From an uncultured Granulosicoccaceae bacterium (lineage in GTDB: Bacteria > Pseudomonadota > Gammaproteobacteria > Granulosicoccales > Granulosicoccaceae), in contig CALIHW010000052.1 in the NCBI GenBank assembly GCA_938020525.1, positions 1 to 54,376 on the forward strand: DNA of 54,376 nt. The letters run 5' to 3'. The position numbers were made by a program, and so were the translations under genes. Below, in pieces: positions 1 to 10,579 of the stretch (its first letter is position 1; every line of letters begins with the position of its first letter). The notes under the pieces were generated by a model. It was not told the DNA's origin. It was given only the letters and a program-made list of their open reading frames with translations, and did no database searches.

Positions 1-288
1 GAACTTTGGTAAACTTGGTGTTTTACATCGAACATCGGATTTGCTATGTTTCATATGGCAGATTGGGTTGTGATTGAATTGTTTTTCGCAGAATTATTTT
101 ATCTCAATTCAATCTGCCATTGCTCCCCATATTTCGGCAAGAATATTATGTACTTATAATTCACCGACAGTGAAATGCAGCTTCCTTCCTCTTTTATGTA
201 TTTTACACTGATATACCAGCCTGAAAAACTAACCTGCTAGCTGATTTATGCAACACTCGGGTTAAGTTACTTTATAAAAGTTAAACCA
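1..288. other. Intergenic region with a long inverted repeat
   Basis: No coding region is supported here. The stretch is AT-rich and lies beyond the 3' end of the HAD-like gene. Its only clear structure is the inverted repeat listed separately at 55-120. Confidence 0.6.
55..120. repeat. Inverted repeat, 11-bp perfect arms
   Basis: ATGGCAGATTG at 55-65 is the exact reverse complement of CAATCTGCCAT at 110-120. A second pairing, TTGAATTG (74-81) with CAATTCAA (105-112), overlaps the right arm, so two alternative hairpins compete. There is no poly-U run typical of a terminator. It could be the end structure of a small non-autonomous element or an RNA structure. Confidence 0.55.
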
Positions 289-750
289 CTACGAAGTTGA
301 ATTGATGTCTTTATTCGTGCTGTCTGCGGTGCTGTCATTCTGCTCGCCGCTTTCATGTTCGCCGCTGTCATCAGTGGCTTCTTCTGTCGGCGCAACCCAA
401 TTGGCATTTTTAACCAGTTCCCCGGTATTAGGAATAACTTGCACACAGCGGTCATCCCATAGTTGCAGCATCTTATAGTCTTTCTTGTTGGTGACGGCTA
501 AACCTGGCAGGCCGTTTTCCTCGAGCCATTTCTGAACTGGTGCTACATGATCTGCAATTGATGCCCGTGCTGTGAAGATCCGCACTTCGATATCCATTTC
601 GGTCCAGCGTTTGACTCTCTCCACCATTAAAGGAATTGGTTTGCCGATGTGCTCATGGCCCTTCCAGCCATCCCATTCTGCAAGTGTGCCGTCAAGGTCG
701 ACGCCAATCCATTTGTTTCCGATCCTGCGTTCTTTCTTTTTCTTTGCCAT
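289..750 (-). CDS. HAD-like hydrolase, small conserved protein
   Basis: Predicted 153-residue protein of the HAD phosphohydrolase superfamily. The nucleophile motif is visible near the N-terminus as VDLDGT (Asp18 and Asp20). A late acidic motif WDDR follows in the stretch LQLWDDRCVQV, at the place of HAD motif IV. The core lacks a large cap domain. About 30 C-terminal residues are a Glu/Ser/Thr/Asp-rich low-complexity tail that is probably disordered. I chose the ATG at 750 (MAKKKK) because the lysine-rich start precedes the conserved core; an in-frame ATG at 768 adds six residues, and neither has a strong Shine-Dalgarno. It is the last gene of a same-strand run with aat, the acyltransferase and trxB. 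Substrate unknown; phosphatase or nucleotidase activity is family-level inference. Confidence 0.7.
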   Translation of the reverse strand: MAKKKKERRIGNKWIGVDLDGTLAEWDGWKGHEHIGKPIPLMVERVKRWTEMDIEVRIFTARASIADHVAPVQKWLEENGLPGLAVTNKKDYKMLQLWDDRCVQVIPNTGELVKNANWVAPTEEATDDSGEHESGEQNDSTADSTNKDINSTS

Positions 751-945
751 GGATAAATCTTCTGTCATGTGTGTGGTGGCTGCGGGATCCGAGCTTCAGC
801 CGAGGTCAGAGGCTATGCCACTGTTTGAACGAGTTCAAGTTGAATTTCAGAACTTGTGGTGGGTCTGGTCGGCGTCCATGTACTGTAGCGATACTCCTTA
901 CCTACACTTAAATTTGCATTCGTCACGTATTCACTGGCCTGCCGG

Positions 946-1644
946 CTACTCCTTTGCGGTGTTGCCATTAGCTTTACCATTACTGCGGGAAAGTATTCTG
1001 AGAGCATTGATGTAATCATCCCTGGGTATGCTGGTAGCACCCATTGAAATCAGGTGTTCGGTCGGTAGCTGGCAATCAATCATGTCAAAACGACCGCTCC
1101 CGGCAAGTGCGACCAACGCTATCTTTGATGCGTTACTGCGATGGCTGAACATCGATTCTCCAACGAAAACGCGGCCAACAACGATACCGTACAGCCCGCC
1201 TACCAGAGTGTTTTCTTCCCAAACCTCAATGGACTCGGCGTGCCCCAGGTTCGCCAGTGCGCAATAGGTGTTGATCATGTCTGGTGTGATCCAGGTGCCG
1301 TCTTCGCCGTGTCTGGGTCCGCTGCACGCTTCAATTACAGAGCGGAATTCGCGAGTATTGCTGATTTCGAATTGCTGCTTTTTGATTACTTTTCGCAGAC
1401 TTCGGCTAATTTTCAGGTCGCCGGGCCAGATGATGCAACGCGGGTCCGGTGACCACCATAAGATTGGTTCTCCTTCTGAATACCAGGGGAAGATACCCTG
1501 CTGATAGGCACTCAGCACACGTGCAGGTTTAAGGTTGGCACCGGCCATTAACAATCCATTCGGATCTCGCATTGCGGTATCAATCGGCGGGAACGGTGTG
1601 GTGTCGTCTGTGTCACTCAGAAACGGGATCGGCAAACCATTCAT
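946..1644 (-). CDS. aat: Leucyl/phenylalanyl-tRNA--protein transferase
   Basis: Cytoplasmic enzyme of the N-end rule. It transfers Leu or Phe from charged tRNA to proteins with N-terminal Arg or Lys, marking them for ClpS/ClpAP. The 232-residue length is typical. Family hallmarks are visible: the N-terminal FPWYSEGEPILWWSPDPR block and the central TWITPDMI and GLYGIVVGRVFVGESMFS blocks. It starts 8 bp after the stop of the upstream acyltransferase gene, and trxB lies just beyond, so co-transcription is likely. In E. coli aat is also near trxB, although cydDC separates them there. No infA or clpA is seen here. Confidence 0.95.
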   Translation of the reverse strand: MNGLPIPFLSDTDDTTPFPPIDTAMRDPNGLLMAGANLKPARVLSAYQQGIFPWYSEGEPILWWSPDPRCIIWPGDLKISRSLRKVIKKQQFEISNTREFRSVIEACSGPRHGEDGTWITPDMINTYCALANLGHAESIEVWEENTLVGGLYGIVVGRVFVGESMFSHRSNASKIALVALAGSGRFDMIDCQLPTEHLISMGATSIPRDDYINALRILSRSNGKANGNTAKE

Positions 1645-1652
1645 AAGCGCGG

Positions 1653-2864
1653 TTAGCTTTTTTGATCTTCGATTATTATTGCGGGCTTTTTTGTATTTTG
1701 TTGGTGTTCTTTTCTAAACGGCAGAAATGTTTGTAACGCCTCGCAGCGTTTTTCCATTAGCGGAGTCTCCTGTTTTAAAAACTGCGCTACCGCTGCACGA
1801 AAGTTTTCATCTCTAATGTAATGTGATGACCAGGTCGGGGTTGGGATAAAGCCACGAGCGATTTTATGCTCGCCCTGTGCGCCGGGTTCGAATCGATTAA
1901 GGCCATGTTTTATACAATAGTCAATGCCTTGATAATAGCAGGCTTCAAAGTGCAAGCTGTGGAAGTCTTCATGGCAGCCCCAGTAGCGACCGTACAAAGT
2001 GTCTTTGCTCTTGAGCATAACCGAACAAGCAACGCGTTCTCCTTCATGGGTGGCGAAGACTATAATAATGTCATCTCCCATGGTTCTACCTATCTCGCAA
2101 AAGAACTCGACGTTTAAAGTTGGCGTGCCCCACTTACGGTTGAATGTATCGAGGTAAAAACCAATAACATCACGCCAGTCTTTTTCTTCAAGCTCTTTGC
2201 CGTGATGCACAGATAGACTGATATTTTGTTCGGCAACGCGTTTTCTCTCGCGTCGCATATTCTTGCGTTTTTTAGAATTGCAATTTGAAAGAAAATCTTC
2301 AAAATCCTTGTAGTCATCATTGACCCATATGTACTGGCAACCCATGCGCCTGAGGTAGTTGTGCTTATCCATCAGCTCAGCCTGATCTTTAATTGGAAAG
2401 AGCCAGTGCATACTGGATATGTTCTTTTGGTCGACTACTGCAATGGCGGCTGACAGTAAAGCTGATGCGCATTGATCGTAGTCTTGATCTTCACGAACCA
2501 GTAGCCGGGGGCCGGTCGCAGGGGTGAATGGGGCGGCGCAGATCAACTTGGGATAGTAATCAGCACCGCTGCGTTCATAGGCTTCTGCCCATTGAAAGTC
2601 AAAAACAAACTCACCGTAAGAGTTTGTTTTTAGATACGTTGGTGCGGCAGCAATTAGCTGGTTTTCGTTATCTTTAAGCAGAATATGATAGGGGTGCCAG
2701 CCATACTCGGGAGCAACGCATTGGTTGGATTCCAGTGCGCTGAGAAATTCGTAGCGTACAAATGGGTTGCCGTTGTGTGACAGCGCATTCCAGTCTTCAG
2801 AGCGTACTTCAGCAAGCGAACTGCCGACTTCTATCTGGAACTGACTGGTTTTTGTATCAGGCAA
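1653..2864 (-). CDS. FemAB-like GNAT acyltransferase (DUF482/COG3146 type)
   Basis: 403-residue protein that I recognise as the FemAB-like family formerly called DUF482, often annotated 'GNAT family N-acetyltransferase' or 'peptidogalycan biosysnthesis protein'. Family-like blocks include the N-terminal NPFVRYEFLSALE and WHPYHILLKD, the central KKRKNMRRERKRV, and the C-terminal FEPGAQGEHKIARGF. There is no signal peptide, so it is cytoplasmic. The gene starts 9 bp after the trxB stop and ends 8 bp before aat, so it sits in the trxB-aat operon. By family it probably transfers an acyl or aminoacyl group from CoA or tRNA to an amine; the substrate is unknown. Confidence 0.85.
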   Translation of the reverse strand: MPDTKTSQFQIEVGSSLAEVRSEDWNALSHNGNPFVRYEFLSALESNQCVAPEYGWHPYHILLKDNENQLIAAAPTYLKTNSYGEFVFDFQWAEAYERSGADYYPKLICAAPFTPATGPRLLVREDQDYDQCASALLSAAIAVVDQKNISSMHWLFPIKDQAELMDKHNYLRRMGCQYIWVNDDYKDFEDFLSNCNSKKRKNMRRERKRVAEQNISLSVHHGKELEEKDWRDVIGFYLDTFNRKWGTPTLNVEFFCEIGRTMGDDIIIVFATHEGERVACSVMLKSKDTLYGRYWGCHEDFHSLHFEACYYQGIDYCIKHGLNRFEPGAQGEHKIARGFIPTPTWSSHYIRDENFRAAVAQFLKQETPLMEKRCEALQTFLPFRKEHQQNTKKPAIIIEDQKS

Positions 2865-2873
2865 TGCGCTTCA

Positions 2874-4162
<1,289 letters not shown>

Positions 4163-6925
4163 TTGACCACCAAAGCCGTTTCGCAAAAGCGTGGCGCTCG
4201 AAAAAAGCGCACCGCTTCGAAAAGTCGGAGTACTACAAGCGGAACTCGCTCTACGGCGAGGTCATCGTCCAAATCTGGCAGTGCCGGTAGTTTGAAGACG
4301 CTGGGTACCGGTGCGCTGTCCAATTTAAAAACTCCATCTCGTGGCTCAAAAGTAAAAACGCCGATGGAAGCGGAGATGTCAGCGCGCGCAATGGCGTTGT
4401 TCAAACGCGGCCTGCGTGAAGCATTGGCAATACTGGTCGCGGTCATTGCCATATTGATGGTGATCTCCCTGATTACTTTTCATGTCAGTGATCCCGGCTG
4501 GTCACATACTGGTGGTTACGGGCAGGTAAGGAATGCAGGTGGAATCTTTGGTGCCTGGTTCGCTGATATTACGATGTTTCTGTTTGGGTACATGGCCTAT
4601 GTGCTGCCACTCGGGTTTGGACTAATTGGCTGGAATGCTTTTCAAGAGCGTAACGCGGTGACTGTACCGATTTTGATTTTTAGCAGAACAGCTGGATTGT
4701 TATTGCTACTGATTACAGCCTGCGGCTTGAGTGATTTGCATGTATTCGTGCATCGGGGAGACCTGCCTATTGGTACATCTGGTGGCGGGGTTCTCGGTAC
4801 CTGGGTTGCAGGAAACATGGTGGGTGTCATCAATGCGCTTGGTGCCACATTGATCCTATTAGCGTTGTTATTGGGATCAATTACTTTTGTCACCGGTGTT
4901 TCGTGGTTTGCGATCATGGAGCATGTGGGCTCACTTACTTTGCGTACCGCACGCCGGATCAGGGCAGGAGTAACAAACGGTTTTGACAGGATTAAAGATC
5001 ACCTGGCCTGGCGGGAAGCACGGCGCATGCGTGTGCGGATGGGGCGTGCTGGTTCAGAGCAGGACTCTGGTGCTGGTGATCTTGGCGTTACAGATGAGTT
5101 TGAAATTAAACCTCCGCTGATCATCTCGCGTGATAAACCCTTTGGTGACCAGACAGGTGATACCAAAGTAGACCCGGTAATTCTGGATACTCCAGGGATT
5201 GCTGATGCAGGGATTGCCGATCCGGGTATTGCCGATAATGCGTCGAGCGTTTCACTAACCGAGAAAGTGTCTACTGCTGTCGCCGCAGGTGTTGCAGGCG
5301 TAAAGGCAGCGGCAGACAAGAAGATATCAATTCAGCCGCGTCCGGCGACACCTGCACCTGTGTCTCCTACACCTGATTCTGCAGAGAAACAGTTCCAGCT
5401 GTTTGAGAATAAAACAACTGATGTTAAGCGTAAGCCCGGTGAAATGCCGCCGGTAAATTTGCTTGATGCTATAGAGAATGTACGTAGCGGTTACTCTGAA
5501 GAATCGCTTGAGCAGTTGTCGCGCTTGCTTGAGTTAAAGCTCGCAGATTTTAACGTAGTGATAAACGTGGTCGAGGTGCATCCGGGGCCGGTCGTGACAC
5601 GTTTTGAGGTTCAGTTAGCACCGGGTATCAAGGTTAGTAAGCTTACCGGCTTGTCCAAGGATATTGCGCGCTCTTTGTCAGTGCTCAGTGTGCGAGTTGT
5701 TGAGGTAATCGCAGGTAAGTCAACTGTGGGGCTCGAGATACCCAATGAAGACCGTGAAATTGTTCAACTGACAGAAATACTGCAGTCAGAAAAGTACCGT
5801 GATATGAAATCACCGCTGGCGCTTGCGCTAGGCAAGGACATCAGTGGTTTACCTGTAGTTGCAGATATCGCCAAGATGCCGCACTTACTGGTTGCCGGTA
5901 CCACGGGTTCTGGTAAGTCAGTAGCGGTGAACTCGATGCTCATTAGTCTGTTGTACAAGGCAACTCCGGAACAAGTGCGTTTGATTTTAATTGACCCGAA
6001 GATGCTTGAGCTGAATGTGTATGAGGGCATTCCCCATCTTTTAGCCCCAGTGGTCACAGACATGAAAGAGGCTGCTAATGCGCTCAGATGGTGTGTTGGT
6101 GAGATGGAGCGGCGTTATCGGTTGATGGCCTCGCTTGGTGTCAGAAATATCACCGGCTATAACAAAAAGGTTCTGGATGCTCGTGCGGCAGGTGAGCCGA
6201 TTCTTGATCCGCTGTATAAACCGGAAGAGGCTTTTGATCCGTCTTTGGGTGCTCCTGAACTGGATACTCTGCCATTTATTGTGGTGGTGGTAGACGAATT
6301 TGCTGACATGATGATGGTAGTTGGTAAAAAGGTAGAAGAACTTATCGCACGTATCGCCCAGAAGGCTCGTGCTGCCGGTATCCATCTGGTATTAGCGACA
6401 CAGCGACCTTCAGTAGATGTGATAACTGGTTTAATCAAAGCCAACATTCCGACTCGAATGGGTTTTCAAGTGTCATCCAGAATAGATTCCAGAACTATTC
6501 TTGATCAGGGTGGTGCAGAAGCCTTGCTTGGTCACGGTGATATGTTGTACCTGCCGCCAGGTACAGCGCAGCCGGAACGTGTACATGGAGCCTTTGTGGA
6601 TGATCATGAGGTACACAGTGTTGTCGAGTGGCTGAAGGCCAGTGGTACAGCGGTTTATGTTGATGAGATTCTCACAGAAACAACACTGGCGCTGCCGGGT
6701 ATGGCTAGTGATGATGATTCTGGAGGGGACAGAGATGAACTTTATGATCAGGCAGTAGCCATAGTGACAGAAACACGAAAAGCGTCTATCTCTTACGTTC
6801 AGCGCCGGTTAAAGATTGGCTACAACAGAGCTGCCAGAATAGTGGAAGAGATGGAAGCATCGGGCGTGGTTAGTGCTGTGCAACACAACGGTACCAGAGA
6901 AGTTATTGCACCACCGCCCGTTTAG
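4163..6925 (+). CDS. ftsK: DNA translocase FtsK
   Basis: Septal DNA pump that coordinates chromosome dimer resolution with division. The protein is 920 residues. A basic N-terminal tail (about 1-85) precedes four predicted membrane helices (about 88-260). A low-complexity linker follows, containing three tandem GIAD-type repeats (nt about 5194-5240). The RecA-like motor has Walker A GTTGSGKS at 579-586 and Walker B ending VVVVDEF at about 705-712. A winged-helix gamma domain lies at about 855-915 ([22 protein letters not shown]) and should bind KOPS sites and contact XerD. The linker is shorter than in the 1329-residue E. coli protein. The start is TTG at 4163, the first possible start after an in-frame stop; a later ATG would remove the basic tail. 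lolA and rarA follow in the conserved order. Confidence 0.96.
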   Translation: MTTKAVSQKRGARKKRTASKSRSTTSGTRSTARSSSKSGSAGSLKTLGTGALSNLKTPSRGSKVKTPMEAEMSARAMALFKRGLREALAILVAVIAILMVISLITFHVSDPGWSHTGGYGQVRNAGGIFGAWFADITMFLFGYMAYVLPLGFGLIGWNAFQERNAVTVPILIFSRTAGLLLLLITACGLSDLHVFVHRGDLPIGTSGGGVLGTWVAGNMVGVINALGATLILLALLLGSITFVTGVSWFAIMEHVGSLTLRTARRIRAGVTNGFDRIKDHLAWREARRMRVRMGRAGSEQDSGAGDLGVTDEFEIKPPLIISRDKPFGDQTGDTKVDPVILDTPGIADAGIADPGIADNASSVSLTEKVSTAVAAGVAGVKAAADKKISIQPRPATPAPVSPTPDSAEKQFQLFENKTTDVKRKPGEMPPVNLLDAIENVRSGYSEESLEQLSRLLELKLADFNVVINVVEVHPGPVVTRFEVQLAPGIKVSKLTGLSKDIARSLSVLSVRVVEVIAGKSTVGLEIPNEDREIVQLTEILQSEKYRDMKSPLALALGKDISGLPVVADIAKMPHLLVAGTTGSGKSVAVNSMLISLLYKATPEQVRLILIDPKMLELNVYEGIPHLLAPVVTDMKEAANALRWCVGEMERRYRLMASLGVRNITGYNKKVLDARAAGEPILDPLYKPEEAFDPSLGAPELDTLPFIVVVVDEFADMMMVVGKKVEELIARIAQKARAAGIHLVLATQRPSVDVITGLIKANIPTRMGFQVSSRIDSRTILDQGGAEALLGHGDMLYLPPGTAQPERVHGAFVDDHEVHSVVEWLKASGTAVYVDEILTETTLALPGMASDDDSGGDRDELYDQAVAIVTETRKASISYVQRRLKIGYNRAARIVEEMEASGVVSAVQHNGTREVIAPPPV

Positions 6926-7017
6926 CTGTCCATCTGGTCGCTAGTCTGATGGATACAGGGTGCCAGCTAACGAAACTGGTTACCAAGATTTAGTTAAGAA
7001 CCGGATACAGAGCCTAT

Positions 7018-7818
7018 ATGAAAAGCCTTATTAAAAATCTGATGGCAAGCTTGATTGTAAGTGCCGGGCTGCTGCTTGCAGTGCCATCTGTGTGGGCCCA
7101 GGAAGCTCTGCTGGAATTTAGCAGTTCTATGTTTTCTTTTAGCGCTGACTTTACCCAAACAGTTTACGATAGTGATTCAGTGGCACTACAAGAATCTGCC
7201 GGCAGTGTAGAGTTAATGAGACCTGGACGCTTCCGTTGGACTTATACCGAACCCAATAGTCAGGTTATCGTTGCTGATGGGGCTACCTTGTGGGTATACG
7301 ATGAAGATATCAAGCAAGTGACAGCGCAGCCGCAATCGACAACACTTGGCAGTGCACCAATCGGTTTGCTAAGTGGTCAAAGATCAATCGAGTCAGAATT
7401 TACAATAACTGAACTAGGTTTGGAAAACGGTTTGCAGTGGTTTGAGCTTGAGCCACTGGTACAGGATACAGACTTTAATGCCGTCTACATTGCATTAGAT
7501 GACAATGGTTTGCACGCGATGGAATTGCGCGATAACTTTGATCAGGCAACGCAGATCAGATTCACTGACTTCAAAAAGAACATTGGACTGGCTCAGGAGC
7601 GGTTCACTTTTACACCGCCTGATGGTGCGGACGTTATTGGTGAGGTGGGCACAGCAACGCCACTCGACAATCAAGGTTTTCCCACGCCCGAGCTACGTGA
7701 AGTGGGTGACGATGAGGTACTTGAGGACGGGGTGGTAACAAAATCATCCGATGAATCAGGTACTCCAACCACAGTCATCGATGGTAACCAGCTACAGATA
7801 CAGGAAATTACCCAGTAG
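7018..7818 (+). CDS. lolA: Outer-membrane lipoprotein chaperone LolA, with C-terminal extension
   Basis: Periplasmic carrier that takes lipoproteins from LolCDE to LolB. A signal peptide is clear (hydrophobic about 9-25, cleavage after SVWA before QEALLEF). The mature part has the LolA beta-sheet signature: FSADFTQTV near the start, MRPGRFRWTY, and a DGATLWVYDEDIKQV strand. The core ends at about residue 205 (FTFTPPDGADVI). A further 55-60 residues, rich in Asp, Glu, Thr and Gly, follow and are not part of the usual ~200-residue protein. ftsK lies 92 bp upstream and rarA about 110 bp downstream, the classic order. The function of the acidic tail is unknown; it is probably disordered. Confidence 0.92.
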   Translation: MKSLIKNLMASLIVSAGLLLAVPSVWAQEALLEFSSSMFSFSADFTQTVYDSDSVALQESAGSVELMRPGRFRWTYTEPNSQVIVADGATLWVYDEDIKQVTAQPQSTTLGSAPIGLLSGQRSIESEFTITELGLENGLQWFELEPLVQDTDFNAVYIALDDNGLHAMELRDNFDQATQIRFTDFKKNIGLAQERFTFTPPDGADVIGEVGTATPLDNQGFPTPELREVGDDEVLEDGVVTKSSDESGTPTTVIDGNQLQIQEITQ

Positions 7819-7927
7819 TGTTGCCCGGAGGTGTTACCCGCAGAAGCGTTACCGATTAGCGCCTAAACAATTCGGATGTGCGGGTATCGAGTCATTGCAG
7901 ACACCTTTGATCTGTTAAAGTCTGCCT

Positions 7928-9274
7928 ATGTCACAGCCCAAATCGCAACCAATATCGCAACAGGGGGATTTGCTCGGACACAGCGCCCCGCAAGCGCCAC
8001 TTGCCGACCGCCTCAGACCGAGAAGTCTGGAAGAATTCAGTGGTCAGTCTCAGCTTCTGGGCGATACCAGCACCCTTCGTAGTGCCATAGAACATCAGCA
8101 ATTACATTCGATGGTGTTCTGGGGGCCACCCGGCACAGGTAAAACCACATTGGCGCGGGTGCTTGCCAATCAGTGTGATGCGACATTCATCAGTCTTTCT
8201 GCCGTTCTTGCGGGTGTAAAAGATATTCGCAAAGCTGTCGAAGATTCTCAGCATGCATTTGCGTCGGCAGGTAAGCGCACAGTGTTATTTGTTGATGAGG
8301 TTCATCGGTTTAATAAAGCACAACAGGATGCCTTTTTGCCGCATATAGAGGACGGTACTTTTTACTTTGTTGGGGCGACGACAGAAAATCCTTCTTTTGC
8401 ACTTAACAATGCCTTGTTGTCAAGATTGCGAGTCTATGTACTTAAGCGATTGTCAGCGGAAAATATAGTCAGTATTCTTGAACGTGGCTTGGGTGGTGAT
8501 CCGCGGGGTCTTGAAAATACCTCTGCAGACAGTGAAGTAATTATGGCACTGGCAAATGCAGCAGATGGTGATGCACGGCGTTCACTGGTGTTACTTGAGC
8601 TGGCTCATGATGTTGCTGTTGCTGATAGCAGTGGTCAGAAAAAAATTACCATGGATATTGTTGCGGAAGTAACTCGTGATTCGCTGCGGCATTTTGATAA
8701 AGGTGGTGATATCTTCTATGAGCAGATATCTGCATTGCATAAATCTGTAAGAGGTAGTGATCCGGATGCAGCTTTGTATTGGCTGTGTCGTATGCTCGAT
8801 GGCGGTTGTGATCCCCACTATATAGCCAGACGTGTGGTACGAATGGCAACAGAAGACATCGGCAATGCTGATCCCCGAGCGCTACAAATTGCACTGGATG
8901 GATGGTCGATCTTTGAAAGGCTGGGCAGTCCGGAAGGAGAGCTTGCGATAGCACAGGCGGTTATATACCTTGCCTGTGCTGCTAAAAGTAATGCGTCATA
9001 CACAGCATATAAAGATGCGATGGCCTTTGCCAAAGAGTCGGGGAATCTGGATGTGCCGGTTCATTTACGTAACGCCCCGACTGCAATGATGAAAAACCTT
9101 GGTTATGGTGCTGAGTATCAGTACGACCATGATTCTGCTGATGGAGTGGCATCAACACAGACATACTTTCCTGATGGTTTGCCTACGCAAACTTTTTATA
9201 AGCCGGTTGATCGTGGATTGGAGATTCAGATTTCCGAAAAGCTGGCTGCATTGAGGAAGGAGCGGGGGAGTTAA
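7928..9274 (+). CDS. rarA: Replication-associated recombination protein A (MgsA-type AAA+ ATPase)
   Basis: AAA+ clamp-loader-like ATPase acting at stalled replication forks. The 448-residue length is typical. Walker A is GPPGTGKTT, Walker B is LFVDEVHRF, sensor 1 is VGATTENPSF and the arginine-finger region is ALLSRLRVYVL. The C-terminal half has the tetramerisation block with SVRGSDPDAALYWL and RMATEDIGNADP. It follows lolA as in E. coli. serS, the usual next gene, is absent; instead queG converges on it. Confidence 0.96.
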   Translation: MSQPKSQPISQQGDLLGHSAPQAPLADRLRPRSLEEFSGQSQLLGDTSTLRSAIEHQQLHSMVFWGPPGTGKTTLARVLANQCDATFISLSAVLAGVKDIRKAVEDSQHAFASAGKRTVLFVDEVHRFNKAQQDAFLPHIEDGTFYFVGATTENPSFALNNALLSRLRVYVLKRLSAENIVSILERGLGGDPRGLENTSADSEVIMALANAADGDARRSLVLLELAHDVAVADSSGQKKITMDIVAEVTRDSLRHFDKGGDIFYEQISALHKSVRGSDPDAALYWLCRMLDGGCDPHYIARRVVRMATEDIGNADPRALQIALDGWSIFERLGSPEGELAIAQAVIYLACAAKSNASYTAYKDAMAFAKESGNLDVPVHLRNAPTAMMKNLGYGAEYQYDHDSADGVASTQTYFPDGLPTQTFYKPVDRGLEIQISEKLAALRKERGS

Positions 9275-9301
9275 GGTGAATCTTGTTTGATGGATGCGCA
9301 A

Positions 9302-9353
9302 GCTTATCCTCCCTACTTGAAAGAACCGGGTAGCTTGGCGTAGGGGGATAAGC
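9302..9353. repeat. Large hairpin between convergent rarA and queG
   Basis: The left arm at 9302-9316 (GCTTATCCTCCCTAC) pairs with 9340-9353 (GTAGGGGGATAAGC) with a single-base bulge. The loop is about 23 bases. It lies between two converging genes, so a bidirectional transcription stop is possible, but no T-run follows on either strand. A dispersed palindromic repeat is an alternative. Confidence 0.55.
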
Positions 9354-9453
9354 CGAATCCGTCGCCAAGCAGATCCGTAAATTTTCAATTTGAACGATAA
9401 CAATACTTGCCCTGATTCAGAGGCGCATCCACCAATGTTTAGTCGTTAAATAC

Positions 9454-10518
9454 TCAAACATCAGCCCCTGTTTGCTGCTCTAACGCCCACTCAACATGCT
9501 CACGTACCATCTCCGACGGGTGTTCCAATTGCGCTTGTAGTGCCGAGGTAATCTTTTCATCCGCGGGAGCGTTGCCCATCGCTACAGCGATATTACGCAG
9601 CCAGCATTCATGGCCGATACGCCGAATTGCCGAGCCCTCTGTTCGCGTGAGAAATTCTTTTTCTGTCCATGAGAAGAGGGCGACAAGTTCTGGTGAATCG
9701 AGGTTGTCGCGGGGACTAAAATCCTTCTCTGCAGTGTGCTGCAGAAACTTGTTCCATGGACACACTAACTGACAGTCGTCACAGCCGTATATCCTATTGC
9801 CAAGTAACGGTCTCAGTTCAACCGGGATTGATGTTCTGAGTTCAATGGTCAGATAAGAGATGCATCTTCTGGCATCGACGACATAGGGTTCAACAATGGC
9901 CTTAGTCGGACAGATATCAATACACGCTGTACAGTTGCCACAGTGGTTTTCCGGTGTGGGCCTGCTTTCATCTGCAAGTGGCAGGTCTGTATAGAGTTCA
10001 CCCAGAAAAAACCAGGAGCCTGCATCTCTGCTTAACAGATTTGAGTGTTTGCCAATCCAGCCCAGGCCGGCTTTCTCTGCAGTGCCTTTTTCAAGTACCG
10101 GTGCACTGTCTACAAAAGCCCGGTAGCCGAACTCCCCGACTTGCTGTTGAATTTTTACTGCCAGCTGTTGCAGACGCTTGCGCATCAGCTTGTGGTAGTC
10201 GCGGCCTAGCGCGTAGCGAGAAATATAAGCCAGTTGCCCGTTATTAATAACCGACCATGGTTCGGCATGTTTTTCTGGCAGGTAGTTCATTCTTACCGAG
10301 ATAATACTAATGGTGCCTTCGTGCAATGTAGATGGTTTAAGACGTAGATCAGCATGGCGCTGCATGTAGTCCATCTCGCCGTGATGACCTGCATCGAGCC
10401 AATTGAGAAATCTGGTTTCGTGCTGACCGAGATCTGTATTGGTAAAGCCTGTGTGATTAAAGCCGAGTGACTCTGACCATTCGATGATGTTGCTGCGAAG
10501 TTGGCTGTAGTCGGTCAT
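9454..10518 (-). CDS. queG: Epoxyqueuosine reductase
   Basis: Cobalamin- and 4Fe-4S-dependent enzyme for the last step of queuosine synthesis in tRNA (epoxyqueuosine to queuosine). The 354-residue length is normal. Cluster ligands are seen as CGNCTACIDICP and as CDDCQLVCPWN. The N-terminal blocks GFTNTDL, MDYMQRHADLRLKP and GWIGKHSNLL are family-typical. The C-terminus carries HEAT-like segments (RNIAVAMGNAP, ALQAQLEHPSEMVREHVEWAL). It ends tail-to-tail with rarA and lies 61 bp downstream of the cupin gene on the same strand, so the two may be co-transcribed. Confidence 0.96.
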   Translation of the reverse strand: MTDYSQLRSNIIEWSESLGFNHTGFTNTDLGQHETRFLNWLDAGHHGEMDYMQRHADLRLKPSTLHEGTISIISVRMNYLPEKHAEPWSVINNGQLAYISRYALGRDYHKLMRKRLQQLAVKIQQQVGEFGYRAFVDSAPVLEKGTAEKAGLGWIGKHSNLLSRDAGSWFFLGELYTDLPLADESRPTPENHCGNCTACIDICPTKAIVEPYVVDARRCISYLTIELRTSIPVELRPLLGNRIYGCDDCQLVCPWNKFLQHTAEKDFSPRDNLDSPELVALFSWTEKEFLTRTEGSAIRRIGHECWLRNIAVAMGNAPADEKITSALQAQLEHPSEMVREHVEWALEQQTGADV

Positions 10519-10579
10519 CGATACTTGATTTCTGGTAAGGGTTTACGATCTATCGAATCTGGTGTGGGGTGTTGTCCGG

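Noticed and set aside
813..1040. 75-codon minus-strand frame between aat and the HAD-like gene
   Set aside because: Overlaps the aat 3' end in another frame and has no homology signal.
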